The notes under the pieces were generated by a model. It was not told the DNA's origin. It worked only from the letters and a program-made list of their open reading frames with translations, and ran no database searches. Shown piece by piece: positions 26,938 to 36,450 of a stretch of 64,000 nt of DNA (its first letter is position 1; the number at the start of each line of letters is the position of its first letter). The translations under genes were made by a program, and so were the position numbers. Where the stretch lies: the NCBI GenBank assembly GCA_963795335.1, contig CAWCHI010000017.1, positions 28,705 through 92,704 of the forward strand, read 5' to 3'. The DNA comes from Trebonia sp963795335 (GTDB lineage: Bacteria; Actinomycetota; Actinomycetes; Streptosporangiales; Streptosporangiaceae).

Positions 26938-28092
26938 GTGACGGACGAGCGAGATGCCGGCAACGGCACCCGGCTGCGGATGGCCCGGCAGGCGCGCGGG
27001 TTCTCCCAGCAGCAGCTGGCGGAGATGGCCGGGGTGTCACGTCAGGCGGTCTCGGCCGTCGAGGCGGGCCTGAGTGATCCCTCCCTGCGGGTGGCGCTGG
27101 CGCTGACCAGCGCCCTCGGGATGACGATCGAGGAGATCTTCGGGCCGTCCCGGCCGGCCCGGCCGGTGATGGCGCGCCCGGTCGCGCCGCTGGGCGGGGA
27201 CGGCGCCCGGGTCACCCTCGCCCCGGTAGGTGACGGCCTGGTCGCATTGCCGTTGTCGGGGGCCAACGTCAGCCGCGCCGGGTTCCTGCCCGCGGGCGGG
27301 GTCGCGGGCGGACTGGGAGCGCCGCGGGCGGATGCGGCCCCGGGCGGGGCCGAGCCGGTCCGCCCGGTCGGCCCGCCCCGCCCGACGCTGGTCGTGGCGG
27401 GCTGCGACCCGGCCCTGCCGCTGCTGGAATGGCCGCTGGGGCTGCTCGACCCACCCGCCGCGTTCAGCTGGTGGCCCTGTTCCAGCCGGAACGCGCTCCA
27501 ACTGGCGGCCGACGGCCTGGTCCACGTGGCCGGGGCCCACCTGCGCGGTCCCGGCGGCGCATACAACACCTCGGCCGCCGAGCGCCTCCTGCCCGGCGGC
27601 GGCGAGGTGATCGGCTTCTGCTCCTGGAGCGAGGGGCTGGTGCTGCACCCTGGCCTGCGGCGGGCGGTGGCCGGCGTCGCGGACGTCGCCCGCCAGGGCC
27701 TGCGGCTGGTTAACCGGGAACCAGGCGCCGAGGCCCGCAACCTGCTCGACCGCGAGCTCACCCGGCTCGGCGTCGATCCGGACTCGGTGCCCGGGTACCG
27801 CACCCAGGCCACCGGGCACCTGCAGGTGGCGGCGGCGGTGGCGGCTGGCCTGGCCGACGCCGGGATCGCCAGCGAGCCCGCCGCCCGGGCCTACGGGCTC
27901 GGCTTCGTCCCGCTCGCGGCCGAGCACTTCGACCTCGTTATCCCGGCGGCCCAGGCAGGGGCGCGCGAGGTACAGAGCCTGCTGCGCATCCTGTCTTCTC
28001 AGTGGCTGCTGGACCAGCTCGCCAGCCTGCCCGGCTATGATCCCGCCCGCTGCGGGCAGCACATCGCGACCCTCACTGCCCGCGGGACTTAG
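26938..28092 (+). CDS. XRE family regulator fused to a molybdate-binding-like (PBP) domain
   Basis: A 384-residue protein starting at GTG 26938. Residues about 10-62 are a Cro/C1 helix-turn-helix (LRMARQARGFSQQQLAEMAG, VSRQAVSAVEAG). The rest is a periplasmic-binding-protein fold without a signal peptide (LVVAGCDPALPLLEW, HLRGPGGAYN, LVNREPGAEARNLLDREL, GYGLGFVPL-like end), as in the COG1910 group of molybdate-binding regulators. It lies immediately beside two molybdenum hydroxylase operons, so a role as a molybdate- or molybdopterin-responsive regulator of them is a reasonable inference. Its stop is 10 bases from the convergent hydroxylase gene. Confidence 0.85.
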   Translation: MTDERDAGNGTRLRMARQARGFSQQQLAEMAGVSRQAVSAVEAGLSDPSLRVALALTSALGMTIEEIFGPSRPARPVMARPVAPLGGDGARVTLAPVGDGLVALPLSGANVSRAGFLPAGGVAGGLGAPRADAAPGGAEPVRPVGPPRPTLVVAGCDPALPLLEWPLGLLDPPAAFSWWPCSSRNALQLAADGLVHVAGAHLRGPGGAYNTSAAERLLPGGGEVIGFCSWSEGLVLHPGLRRAVAGVADVARQGLRLVNREPGAEARNLLDRELTRLGVDPDSVPGYRTQATGHLQVAAAVAAGLADAGIASEPAARAYGLGFVPLAAEHFDLVIPAAQAGAREVQSLLRILSSQWLLDQLASLPGYDPARCGQHIATLTARGT

Positions 28093-28101
28093 CCCAGGTG
28101 G

Positions 28102-30207
28102 TCAGGGGAGCCCGGCCAGCACCTTGTCGAGGGTGACCGGGAGGTCGCGGACCCGCACGCCGGCCGCGTGGTACACGGCGTTGGCCACCGCCGCGGCGGT
28201 GCCGACGATGCCGATCTCGCCGATGCCCTTGCTGCCCATGGCGTTGACGTACGGGTCGTACTCATCCAGCCAGTACGCCTCGATGGAGCGCACGTCGGCG
28301 TTCGCGGTGATGTGGTAGCCCGGCCAGGTCGTGGTTGACGACCTGGCCCGGGCGCGGGTCCATCACGGCGCCTTCGTGCAGCGCCATCGACAGGCCCATG
28401 GTCATCCCCCCGATGAACTGGGAGCGGGCGGTGCGCGGGTTGATGATCCGGCCGGCCGCGAACACCCCGAGCAGCCGCGGCACCCGGATCTCGCCGGTGT
28501 CCGCGTTGACCTGGGCCTCGGCGAACTGCGCGCCAAAGGCGTAGCTGGCGTGATCGTCGTCCGACGCCGCGTCGCTGACGTCGCCCGTGGCCTCGTCGCC
28601 GGGGCGGGGACGGTCGCCGAACTTGTCCCGGAAGGCGCGGCTCGCCACCACGATGGCCGAGCCCCAGGTGTTGGTGCCCGAGGAACCGCCCGCCACCGAC
28701 GCGGCGGGGTAGCGGGTGTCGCCGATTCGCACGTCGACGTCGGAAACCGGGACGCCGAGCGCGTCCGCGGCGATCTGCGGCAGCACCGTCCAGGCTCCGG
28801 TGCCGAGGTCAGCCGCGCCGATCTCGGCGACGTAGCGGCCGCCGGAGAACCGGATGACGGCGGCCGACTGCGGCATCCGCATGGTCGGGTACACCGAGGC
28901 AGCGACACCGGTGCCGGTCAGCCAGGCGCCGTCGCGCCGCACGGCGGGCCGCTGGTCGCGGTCATGCCAGCCGAACCGCCGGGCGCCGTCGCGCAGGCAC
29001 TCGACCAGGTGCCGGCTCGACCACGGCTTGCCGCTCTCCGGGTCGGTCGCGGGCTCGTTGCGGATCCGCAGCTCAATCGGGTCGAGGCCGAGCCGCTCGG
29101 CCAGCTCGTCGAGCGCGACCTCGGGGCCGAACATGCCCGGGGCCTCGCCCGGTGCCCGCATCCAGGAGGGGACCGGCACGTCCAGCGCGGCGAGCCGGTG
29201 CGTGGTCCGGCGGCTGGCCGCGGTGTACATCATCCGGCTGGCCACCGCGGTCTGCTCGGCGAACTCCTTGATCGCCGAGGTCTGCTCGAACACGTCGATG
29301 GCGAGCGCTGTGAGCCGTCCGTCGCGGTCGGCCGCCAGCTGCAGCCGCTGGATGGTGGGCGTGCGGTACGCCGGCCAGGAAGAACATCTGCTGGCGGGTC
29401 AGGGCCAGCTTGACCGGCCGTCCGGGCAGCGCCCGGGCCGCCATCGCCGCCAGCATCAGGTTGGCGTGCGGCGTGCCCTTCGACCCGAACCCGCCGCCCA
29501 CGAACGGGCAGATCACCCGGACCCGCTCCTCGTCGAGCCCGAACACCGTGGCCACGGTCGACCGGGCCGGGTGCACCCCCTGGGTGGAGTCCCACAAGGT
29601 GAGCGGCACCTCGGCGCCGGCTCCCACAGGGCGGTGCTGGCGTGCGGCTCGAGCGGGTTGTTGTGGTTCATCGCCGTGGTGTAGGTCTGCTCGAGGGTCA
29701 CCGGGGCCGCTGCCATCGCCGCAGCCACGTCGCCGTCGGCGGTGTCCGTCTCGAAGGACGGGTTGACCTGGTCCGGCTTGTAGAAGGCAGCGAAACCGGC
29801 CCGCAGCTCGGTCTCGTGCGGCTGCTCGGCGTAGCTCACCTGGACCAGCTCGGCCGCCTGCCGGGCCGTCTCGGAGGTTTCGGCGACAACGAGCGCGACC
29901 GGCTGTCCGCGGAAGGCCACCTCGGCCGACTGCAGGACCGCCAGCTCGCGGTCGTCGATCCGATGCCAGCCGCTCGGCGTTCTCCGTCGTGAGCACGGCC
30001 AGCACCCCGTCCAGTTGCTCCGGCGGCGGTGGTGTCGAAGCCGGTCACCCGGCCCGCGGGCGACGGCGGGCCTGAACGATGAAGGCGTACGCGGGCCGGT
30101 CGACCGGGGTCTCGTAGGCGTAGGTGGCGGTGCCGCGCACCTTGGGCGCCGCCGTCGCGGCGGGCGAGTCCCTCGCCCATGGCGCGGGGCTGGAGCAGGT
30201 CGGTCAC
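28102..30207 (-). pseudogene. Molybdenum hydroxylase large subunit (PaoC/YagR-like), many frameshifts
   Basis: About 700 residues once repaired; molybdopterin-binding subunit of the xanthine dehydrogenase family. It begins at GTG 30207 (TDLLQPRAMGEGLAR). Recognisable blocks are GTATYAYETPVDRPAY, AFRGQPVALVVAET, PFVGGGFGSKG, SWMRAPGEAPGMF, AADLGTGAWTVLPQIAADAL and the catalytic-Glu block GSKGIGEIGIVG. The frame breaks at least seven times: near 30170, 30060, 30025, 29965, 29620, 29370 and 28310. Between breaks the residues look normal, so no segment seems lost. It is the last gene of a small-medium-large operon. Aldehyde oxidation is the best guess from similarity to PaoABC. Confidence 0.82.
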
Positions 30208-30208
30208 G

Positions 30209-31236
30209 TCAGGCCTCCGGGGTGAGCGCGCGCAGGGTGGCCGTGATGGTGCGGACGGCCAGCGGGATCTTGAAGGCGTTGCCGTCGTCCAGGCCGGGCT
30301 GGGCCTGCGCCGCGGCCAGCTCGGCCTCGGCCGCGGCGCGGAAGCTGGCCTCGGTCGCGGGCTGGCCGCGCAATGCCTGCTCGGCCCGGGCCGCTCGCCA
30401 CGGCTTGTGCGCCACGCCGCCGAGGGCGAGCCGCACATCGGCCACGCGGCCGCCGTCGACCCGCAGTACGGCAGCCACCGACACCAGGGCGAACGCGTAG
30501 GAGGCGCGGTCGCGCACCTTCCGGTAGGCCGACCGGGTACCAGGCGGGAGCGGCGGCAGCTCGATAGCGGTGAGCAGCTCCCCGTGCCGGAGCACGGTGT
30601 CGCGGGACGGGTCGCCGTCGGGCAGCCGGTGCAGGTCGGTGAAGGCGATCTCCCGCTCGCCGCCGGTCCCCAGCAGCCGCACCCGCGCGTCGAGCGCGGC
30701 CAGCGCGACCGCCATGTCCGACGGGTGGGTAGCGATGCAGGTGCCGGGGTCCGCGCTGTCCGGCGCGGCGGGCACCCCCAGCACCGCGTGGTCACGGGTG
30801 TAGCCGCCACCAGCGGCGGAGCAGCCGCTGCCCGGATCCCGCTTGTTGCACGGCGTGGTCACGTCCTGGAAGTAGGCGCAGCGGGTCCGCTGCAGCGGGT
30901 TGCCGCCGGCTGGTGGCCATGTTGCGCAGCTGCCCGCTGGCGCCCGACAGCAGGGCCTGGGCCAGCACCGGGTAGCGTTCGCGGACCTGCCGGTCGGCGG
31001 CCAGCTCGCTGTTGGTGACCGCCGCGCCGATGCACAGGCCACCGTCGGCCCCGTCGGTGATCGTTCCGTGAGGTCAGGGTGCGGACGTCGACCAGTGCCC
31101 GCGGGCGGGCGATGCCGAGCCGTAGGTGGTCGACCAGATTGGTGCCGCCGGCCAGGAACGCCGCCTCGGGATCGGCTGCGACCGCGCGCACGGCCTCGTC
31201 GGCCGCCGACGGCCGGATGAAGGTGAATGGCCTCAT
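30209..31236 (-). pseudogene. FAD subunit of molybdenum hydroxylase with extra [4Fe-4S] site (PaoB/YagS-like), frameshifted
   Basis: About 342 residues. It starts MRPFTFIRPSAADEA at ATG 31236 and has the FAD loop FLAGGTNLVDHLRLG. A Cys-rich insert (RTRCAYFQ, TPCNKRDPGSGC) matches the [4Fe-4S]-binding loop that distinguishes PaoB-type subunits from plain CoxM-type ones. The C-terminal FAD-subunit domain ends LRALTPEA. The frame breaks near 31070 and near 30915. The stop is one base from the GTG of the large subunit gene. The loop supports assignment to the PaoABC/YagTSR aldehyde oxidoreductase group. Confidence 0.82.
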
Positions 31237-31786
31237 GACGCGCCCTCCGGCCGAGCGGACGGCCTGCACGATGTTCACGTAGGCGCCGCAACGGCACAGG
31301 TTGCCGCTCATCCGCTCGGCGATCTCGGCCTCGGTCAGCTCGGGATCGGCCGCCACGTCGGCGGTGACGTGGCTGGGCCAGCCGCGCCCGCGCCTCTCGC
31401 AGCACCCCGACGGCGGAGCAGATCTGCCCGGGCGTGCAGTAGCCGCACTGGAGGGCGTCGTGATCGATGAACGCCTGCTGGACCGGGTGCAGGGTGCCGC
31501 CGGTGGCCAGGCCGTCGGCCGTGGTGACCTCGGCTCCGTCCTGGGCCACGGCCAGGGTCAGGCAGGACAGCACCCGCTCGCCGTCCAGCAGCACTGTGCA
31601 GGCGCCGCACTGGCCGTGGTCGCAGCCCTTCTTCGGGCTCGTGACGGCGAGCCGCTCGCGCAGCGCGTCGAGCAGGCTGGTCCTGGTGTCGACCGTCAGC
31701 TCTCTGGCCTGTCCGTCGACCCGCAGCGTGATGTCGGCCTGCACGGCCTCCGGGCCGGAGTGCGCCCGCGCGCGTCCTGTGTCCAT
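31233..31786 (-). pseudogene. [2Fe-2S] subunit of molybdenum hydroxylase (PaoA/YagT-like), frameshifted
   Basis: About 183 residues with two [2Fe-2S] sites: plant-type CDHGQCGACTVLLDG and the second cluster in LQCGYCTPGQIC and SGNLCRCGAY. It starts MDTGRARAHSGPEAV; no Tat or other signal peptide is seen, unlike E. coli PaoA, so this enzyme should be cytoplasmic. The frame breaks near 31390. At the 3' end the frame in use runs without a stop into the FAD subunit, while the alternative frame ends at a TGA overlapping that gene's ATG (31233-31236); a further one-base error or a real fusion are both possible. Confidence 0.82.
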
Positions 31787-32152
31787 AGCCGTCCCTTCGC
31801 GATGAATGAGCAGCTCATCGAGCCGCTACAGTCACGGCGGTTACCCGGGCGGGCCGGAGGCAAACGGCGCGGAAGTGAGCCTGGCGAATGTCACAACGGG
31901 AGATGGCAGGGAAAATCACCGTCCACCCCTTTTGTCAGTCAGTCCCGATCCCGGCAATAGACAATTGCGGTGCGCAAATCTTGCTTGCTATTCACAGTGT
32001 TACTACTCGGTTCGGCCTGCTCTAGCCGCTGACCAGGGCATTTGCGCGTCTCAATGCGAGCTGGATTCCCCTCGGTACTAGCGCGGCGCACGTGTCGGTC
32101 CTAGGTTTGCCCTTAAGAGCAGCGGCTCTTTAATGCGGCGGAGGAGAAACGC
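31787..32152. promoter_or_regulatory. Divergent promoter region of the two molybdenum hydroxylase operons
   Basis: This 366-bp gap holds no gene. Bases about 31860-32110 are clearly A/T-richer than their surroundings. Next to each operon lies a palindrome with the same half-site: ATGAGC-A-GCTCAT (31806-31818), 20 bases before the left operon's start, and AAGAGC-AGCG-GCTCTT (32115-32130), 22 bases before the right operon's ATG. Both share GAGC/GCTC arms. Ribosome-binding sites are GAAGGGA on the left and GGAGGAG on the right. Confidence 0.55.
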
Positions 32153-32637
32153 ATGGCAGAGATAACCGTCACTGTCGACGGGGTTAAGTATGCCGACCCG
32201 GTCGAGCCTCGCCTGCTTCTCGTGCATTACCTGCGCGAGGTGGTAGGGAAAACGGGCACGCCGGTCGGGTGCGACACCTCCAACTGCGGCGCCTGCACCG
32301 TGCTGATGAACGGCGAGTCGGTCAAGAGCTGCTCCGTCCTGGCCGTGCAGGCCGACGGGGCCGACATCACCACGATCGAGGGACTGGCGGGCGACGCGGC
32401 CCGCGCAGCGGCGAGCTGCACCCGCTGCAGCGCGCCTTCCACGAGGAGCACGCCCTGCAGTGCGGGTACTGCACCCCCGGGATGATCCTGGCCGCGGCCG
32501 ACCTGCTCCGGGAGAACCCGCAGCCGACCGACGACGAGATCCGCGAGGGGCTCGAGGGCAACCTGTGCCGCTGCACCGGGTACGAGAACATCGTCCGCGC
32601 CGTCCGGCGCGCCGCCGGGGCGGGGGTGGCCCGGTGA
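32153..32637 (+). pseudogene. [2Fe-2S] subunit of form II CO dehydrogenase/aldehyde oxidase-like enzyme, frameshifted
   Basis: About 160 residues: MAEITVTVDGVKYADPVEPR, first cluster CDTSNCGACTVLMNG, second cluster QCGYCTPGMIL and GNLCRCTGYENIV. It transfers electrons from the molybdenum site to FAD. A single frame break lies near 32395-32405, between GLAGD and GELHPLQRAF. It is preceded by a GGAGGAG ribosome-binding site and overlaps the large-subunit gene (GTGA at 32634-32637). Confidence 0.85.
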
Positions 32638-35107
32638 CCGCGCAGTCTGAGGAGACACCTGTCGCCGAGCTGGGCCGGTCCCGGCTCCGCAAGGAAGACC
32701 AGCGCCTGATCACCGGCCAGACGAACTGGACCGACAACATCCGGCTGCCCGGCATGCTCCACATCGCCTTCCTCCGCAGCCCGTACGCGCACGCCCGGAT
32801 CACCGCGGTCGACGTCAGCGCCGCGCTCGGCCAGCCGGGCGTCATCGCCGCCTACGCCGGGGCCGACTTCGCCGCCGAGCAGGGCAGCCTGCCCTGCGCC
32901 TGGCCGGTCACGCCCGACATCGTCATCCCGGCCCACCCGCCGATGGCGACCGACGAGGTGCGCTACGTCGGCGAGGCGGTGGCCTGCGTCGTCGCCCGCG
33001 ACCGCTACGCCGCGGCCGACGCGCTGGCCGCCATCGAGGTCGACTACGAGCCGCTGCCGCCGGTCCTGGACATCAGGACCGCGCTGGACCCGGGCTCGCC
33101 CACGGTGCACGAGGCCGGCAACAAGAGCTACGAGTGGACCTTCGCGGGCGGCGACGTGGCGGCGGCGTTCACGCGGCGCCCCCGTCGTCCTCGAGCGGAC
33201 CTACCGCCAGCAGCGGCTCATCCCGTCGGCGATGGAGCCGCGCTCGGTGGTGTGCTCGTGCGTGGGCGGCGAGTTCACGCTGTGGTCGGCGACCCAGATC
33301 CCGCACGTGCTGCGGGTCATGCTCGCCCTGGTCACCGGCATCCCCGAGCAGAAGCTGCGGGTCATCGCGCCCGACGTGGGCGGCGGCTTCGGCTCGAAGC
33401 TGCAGGTGACCGCGGAAGAGGTGCTCGCCCTGCTGATCGCGCCGCAAGCTCGGCCGGCCGGTCAAGTGGACCGAGTCCCGGAGCGAGGGCAACATGACCG
33501 TGCACCACGGCCGCGACCAGTGGCAGCGGATCAGGATCGCGGCCGACGCCGACGGCCGGATCCGCGGCCTCGACGTCGACCTGCTGGCCGACATGGGCGC
33601 CTACCTGATGCTGGTGACGCCGGGCGTGCCGCTGCTGGGCGCGTTCATGTTCCCCGCGATCTACAAGATGGACGCCTACCGTTCAACTGCACCGGGGTGT
33701 TCACGACGAAGACGCCGACCGACGCCTACCGTGGCGCGGGGCGGCCGGAGGCGACCTTCGCCATCGAGCGGATCATGGACGAGCTGGCCGCCGAGCTCGG
33801 CATGGACCCGCTGGAGGTCCGCGAGCGGAACTGGATCAAGCACGAGGAGTTCCCGTTCACCACGATCGCGGGGCTGACCTACGACTCGGGCAACTACGAG
33901 GCGGCCACCGCCAAGGCCAAGGAGCTGTTCGACTACGACGCGCTGCGGGCGGAGCAGCAGCGCCGGCGCGACAGCGGCGACCCGGTCCAGCTCGGCCTCG
34001 GCGTCTCGACGTTCACCGAGATGTGCGGCCTGGCCCCGTCCCGGGTGCTCGGCTCGCTCGCCTACGCGGCGGGCGGCTGGGAGCACGCCTCGATCCGGAT
34101 GCTGCCGACCGGCAAGGTCGAGGTCGTCACCGGGTCGAGCGCCCACGGCCAGGGGCACGAGACCGCGTGGAGCCAGATCGTCGCCGACCAGCTCGGCGTG
34201 CCCTTCGAGGACATCCGGGTGCTGCACGGCGACACCCAGGTCTCGCCCAAGGGGATGGACACCTACGGGTCCCGGTCGCTCGCCGTCGGCGGCATGGCCC
34301 TGGTCTAGGCCTGCGACAAGGTCATCGAGAAGGCCCGGGTGATCGCGGCCAGCATGCTCGAGGTCGGCGCCGACACGACCTGGAGTGGGCGCCGCGGCCG
34401 CTGGTCGGTCCGCGGCGACCCGGACAAGGGCGCACGATCGACGAGATCGCGTTCGCCACGTTCGCCGCGCACGACCTGCCGGACGGGGTGGAGCCGAGCA
34501 TCGACGCCGACGCCACCTACGACCCGGACAACTTCTCCTTCCCGCACGGCACCCACCTGTGCGCGGCCGAGGTCGACACCGAGACCGGCTTCGTCACGAT
34601 CCGCTCCTACGTCTGCGTCGACGACATCGGGCAGGTGGTCAACCCGCTGATCGTGGAGGGCCAGGTGCACGGCGGCCTCGCCCAGGGCATCGCCCAGGCG
34701 CTGTACGAGGAGGCGTCTACGACGACGACGGCAACCTGGTCACCGCCACACTGGCCGACTACCTGATCCCGTCGGCGTCCGACCTGCCGTCCTACGTGAC
34801 CGGGCGGACCGAGAGCCCGGCCGCCAACCCGCTCGGCGTCAAGGGCGTCGGCGAGGCAGGCACGATCGCCTCCACCCCGGCCGTGGTGAACGCCATCGTC
34901 GACGCCGTGCGCCCGTTCGGCATCGACGACATCCCGATGCCGTGCACCCCCGAGCGCGTCTGGCGGGCGATCCAGCAGGCGCGTGGCGGGCCGGCCGCGA
35001 GCGCGGCCGAGCAGCACGCGGCCCGGCAGAGCGACCAGACCCAGGGCAACAGCCCGCAGGCGACCGCCGGCGAGGGCGGCCCGGCGCAGAACGGAGGTGC
35101 GGCATGA
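32634..35107 (+). pseudogene. Form II CO dehydrogenase/aldehyde oxidase-like large subunit (CoxL family), frameshifts and in-frame stop
   Basis: About 820 residues, molybdopterin subunit of the xanthine dehydrogenase family. It starts GTG 32634 (TAQSEETPVAELGRSRLRKE). It carries DAYRGAGRPEA, the form II signature; form I CO dehydrogenases have AYRCSFR, so CO oxidation is not implied. Also seen are DVGGGFGSK, SAHGQGHETAW and the catalytic-Glu block KGVGEAGTIA. The frame breaks near 33170, 33445, 33685, 34370-34435 and 34715, and TAG at 34306-34308 interrupts MALV-ACDKVIEKAR in frame. A low-complexity tail ends the protein. The stop overlaps the FAD-subunit ATG. Confidence 0.83.
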
Positions 35108-35961
35108 TCCCGGCCAAGTTCGACTACGTCCGCCCGGTCTCCCTCGACGACGCCGTCCGGGCGCTGGCTGGCGGCGGTGAGGACGCGAAGGTGATCGCCG
35201 GCGGCCAGAGCCTGCTGCCGCTGCTGCGGCTGCGGCTGGCCTACCCAGACCTGCTGGTCGACGTGGCCGGCCTCGACGAGCTCCGCGGGGTCAGCGACGC
35301 GGGCGAGGTGCTCACGATCGGCGCGCGCACCACGCACTACCAGCTGCTGCACGACCCGCTGGTGGCCGAGCACTGCGGCCTGCTGGCGGCGGCCACCGCG
35401 ACCGTGGCCGACCCGGCCGTCCGTCACCGCGGCACCCTCGGCGGCGCGCTCGCGCACGCCGACCCGGCCGGCGACCTGCCCGCGGTGGCGCTGGCGCTGG
35501 ACGCCACGTTGATCGCCCGCGGCCCGGGCGGCGAGCGGTCGATCGCGGCGCGCGACTTCTTCGTCGACTACCTGACGACCAGCCTGCGCCCGGACGAGAT
35601 CCTGACCGCGATCCGGGTCCCGAAGCTGGGGCCCGGCTGGGGCTACCACTACGAGAAGTTCCACCGCACCGCCCAGTCCTGGGCCACCGTCGGGGTCGCG
35701 GCACTGGTGCGGCGGTCCAACGGGACCGTCACCGAGGCCCGGATCGGGCTCACCAACATGGGAACGGTCCCGGTCCGGGCCACCGCGGCCGAGAACGCGG
35801 CGGCTGGGGCGGCGGCCACCGCCGACGGGCTGCGGGAGGCCGCCGCCCGGGCTGACGAGGGCACCGAGCCGCCCGCCGACCTGCACGGGGCGGCCGACTA
35901 CCGGCGGCACCTGGTCCGGGTGCTGACCGGCCGCGCCCTGACGGCTGCCGCGGGCGCCTGA
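35104..35961 (+). CDS. FAD-binding subunit of molybdenum hydroxylase (CoxM-like)
   Basis: An intact 285-residue protein: FDYVRPVSLDDAVRAL at the N-terminus, flavin motifs AGGQSLLPLLRLRL and TVADPAVRHRGTLGGALAHADP, and the C-terminal CO-dehydrogenase flavoprotein domain (YEKFHRTAQSWATVGVAALV). It has no [4Fe-4S] loop, unlike the FAD subunit of the neighbouring operon. It is the third gene of the small-large-medium operon, starting in an ATGA overlap with the large subunit. It is the only subunit gene of the two operons whose frame is unbroken. Confidence 0.93.
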   Translation: MIPAKFDYVRPVSLDDAVRALAGGGEDAKVIAGGQSLLPLLRLRLAYPDLLVDVAGLDELRGVSDAGEVLTIGARTTHYQLLHDPLVAEHCGLLAAATATVADPAVRHRGTLGGALAHADPAGDLPAVALALDATLIARGPGGERSIAARDFFVDYLTTSLRPDEILTAIRVPKLGPGWGYHYEKFHRTAQSWATVGVAALVRRSNGTVTEARIGLTNMGTVPVRATAAENAAAGAAATADGLREAAARADEGTEPPADLHGAADYRRHLVRVLTGRALTAAAGA

Positions 35962-35982
35962 CGGCGCACCCGCGACGCGACC

Positions 35983-36355
35983 CTGCTGCGGGCCCAGCTC
36001 AACGGCTGGGCCCGCCTCGGTTGCCGTAAAACTTTGCTGGCCGCTGATCGACGGCTACATCGGGGCGACCAGCCAGGCGAGGCGGCCACCGCGCCGGAGC
36101 TGGCCCGGATCTTCCGCGAGCGCGACGAGGCGTTCCGGGCCGGCCTGCGTGAAGACGTGAAGACGTGAAGACGTGAACGCCGGGATCGCGGACGGAGTGA
36201 TCGCACCCGACGTGCGGGCCGAGGACGTCGCCGTCGCCGTCCTCGGCCAGCTGCGCGGCATCGGGCTGCAGCGGCTGGTCGACGGCGCCGCGGTCGACAC
36301 CGGGCAGCTCCGCCACTCCGTCACCGGGCAGTGGCGGCGGGCCCTGGCGCGCTGA
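35983..36355 (+). pseudogene. TetR-type regulator remnant (C-terminal domain only)
   Basis: Fragments in several frames match the ligand-binding half of a TetR regulator: LLRAQLNGWARLG, LIDGYIGATSQA, ELARIFRERDEAFRAGLRED, then AGIADGVIAPDVRAEDVAVA and VLGQLRGIGLQRL. There is no helix-turn-helix region. The frame is broken about 36010-36080 and again by a triple 8-bp repeat at 36149-36177. The remnant follows the CoxM-like gene by 20 bases; TetR regulators commonly sit beside such operons, so it may be the decayed regulator of this one. Confidence 0.65.
36149..36177. repeat. Triple 8-bp direct repeat GTGAAGAC inside the TetR remnant
   Basis: GTGAAGAC occurs three times head to tail (36149-36172), followed by GTGAA. 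Removing two copies (16 bp) restores one continuous frame, LREDVNAGIADG, across the junction. This is the pattern expected from slipped-strand expansion, or from an assembly error at a short repeat. Confidence 0.7.
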
Positions 36356-36450
36356 GCACTGTCCCGGGGCAGGTGTGACTCCGGTGCGACCGTGTGGCAT
36401 GATAGGCAATGCTCAGGAGAGAATTTCGTACTGAATGACGAGAGCTTGCC

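Noticed and set aside
32634..35107. Aerobic CO dehydrogenase (form I) as the function of the right operon
   Set aside because: The large subunit carries AYRGAGR (form II), not the AYRCSFR signature required for CO oxidation.
36360..36450. Cobalamin riboswitch before the TSCPD gene
   Set aside because: I cannot find the conserved B12-box or any long paired structure; the leader is only about 95 bases.
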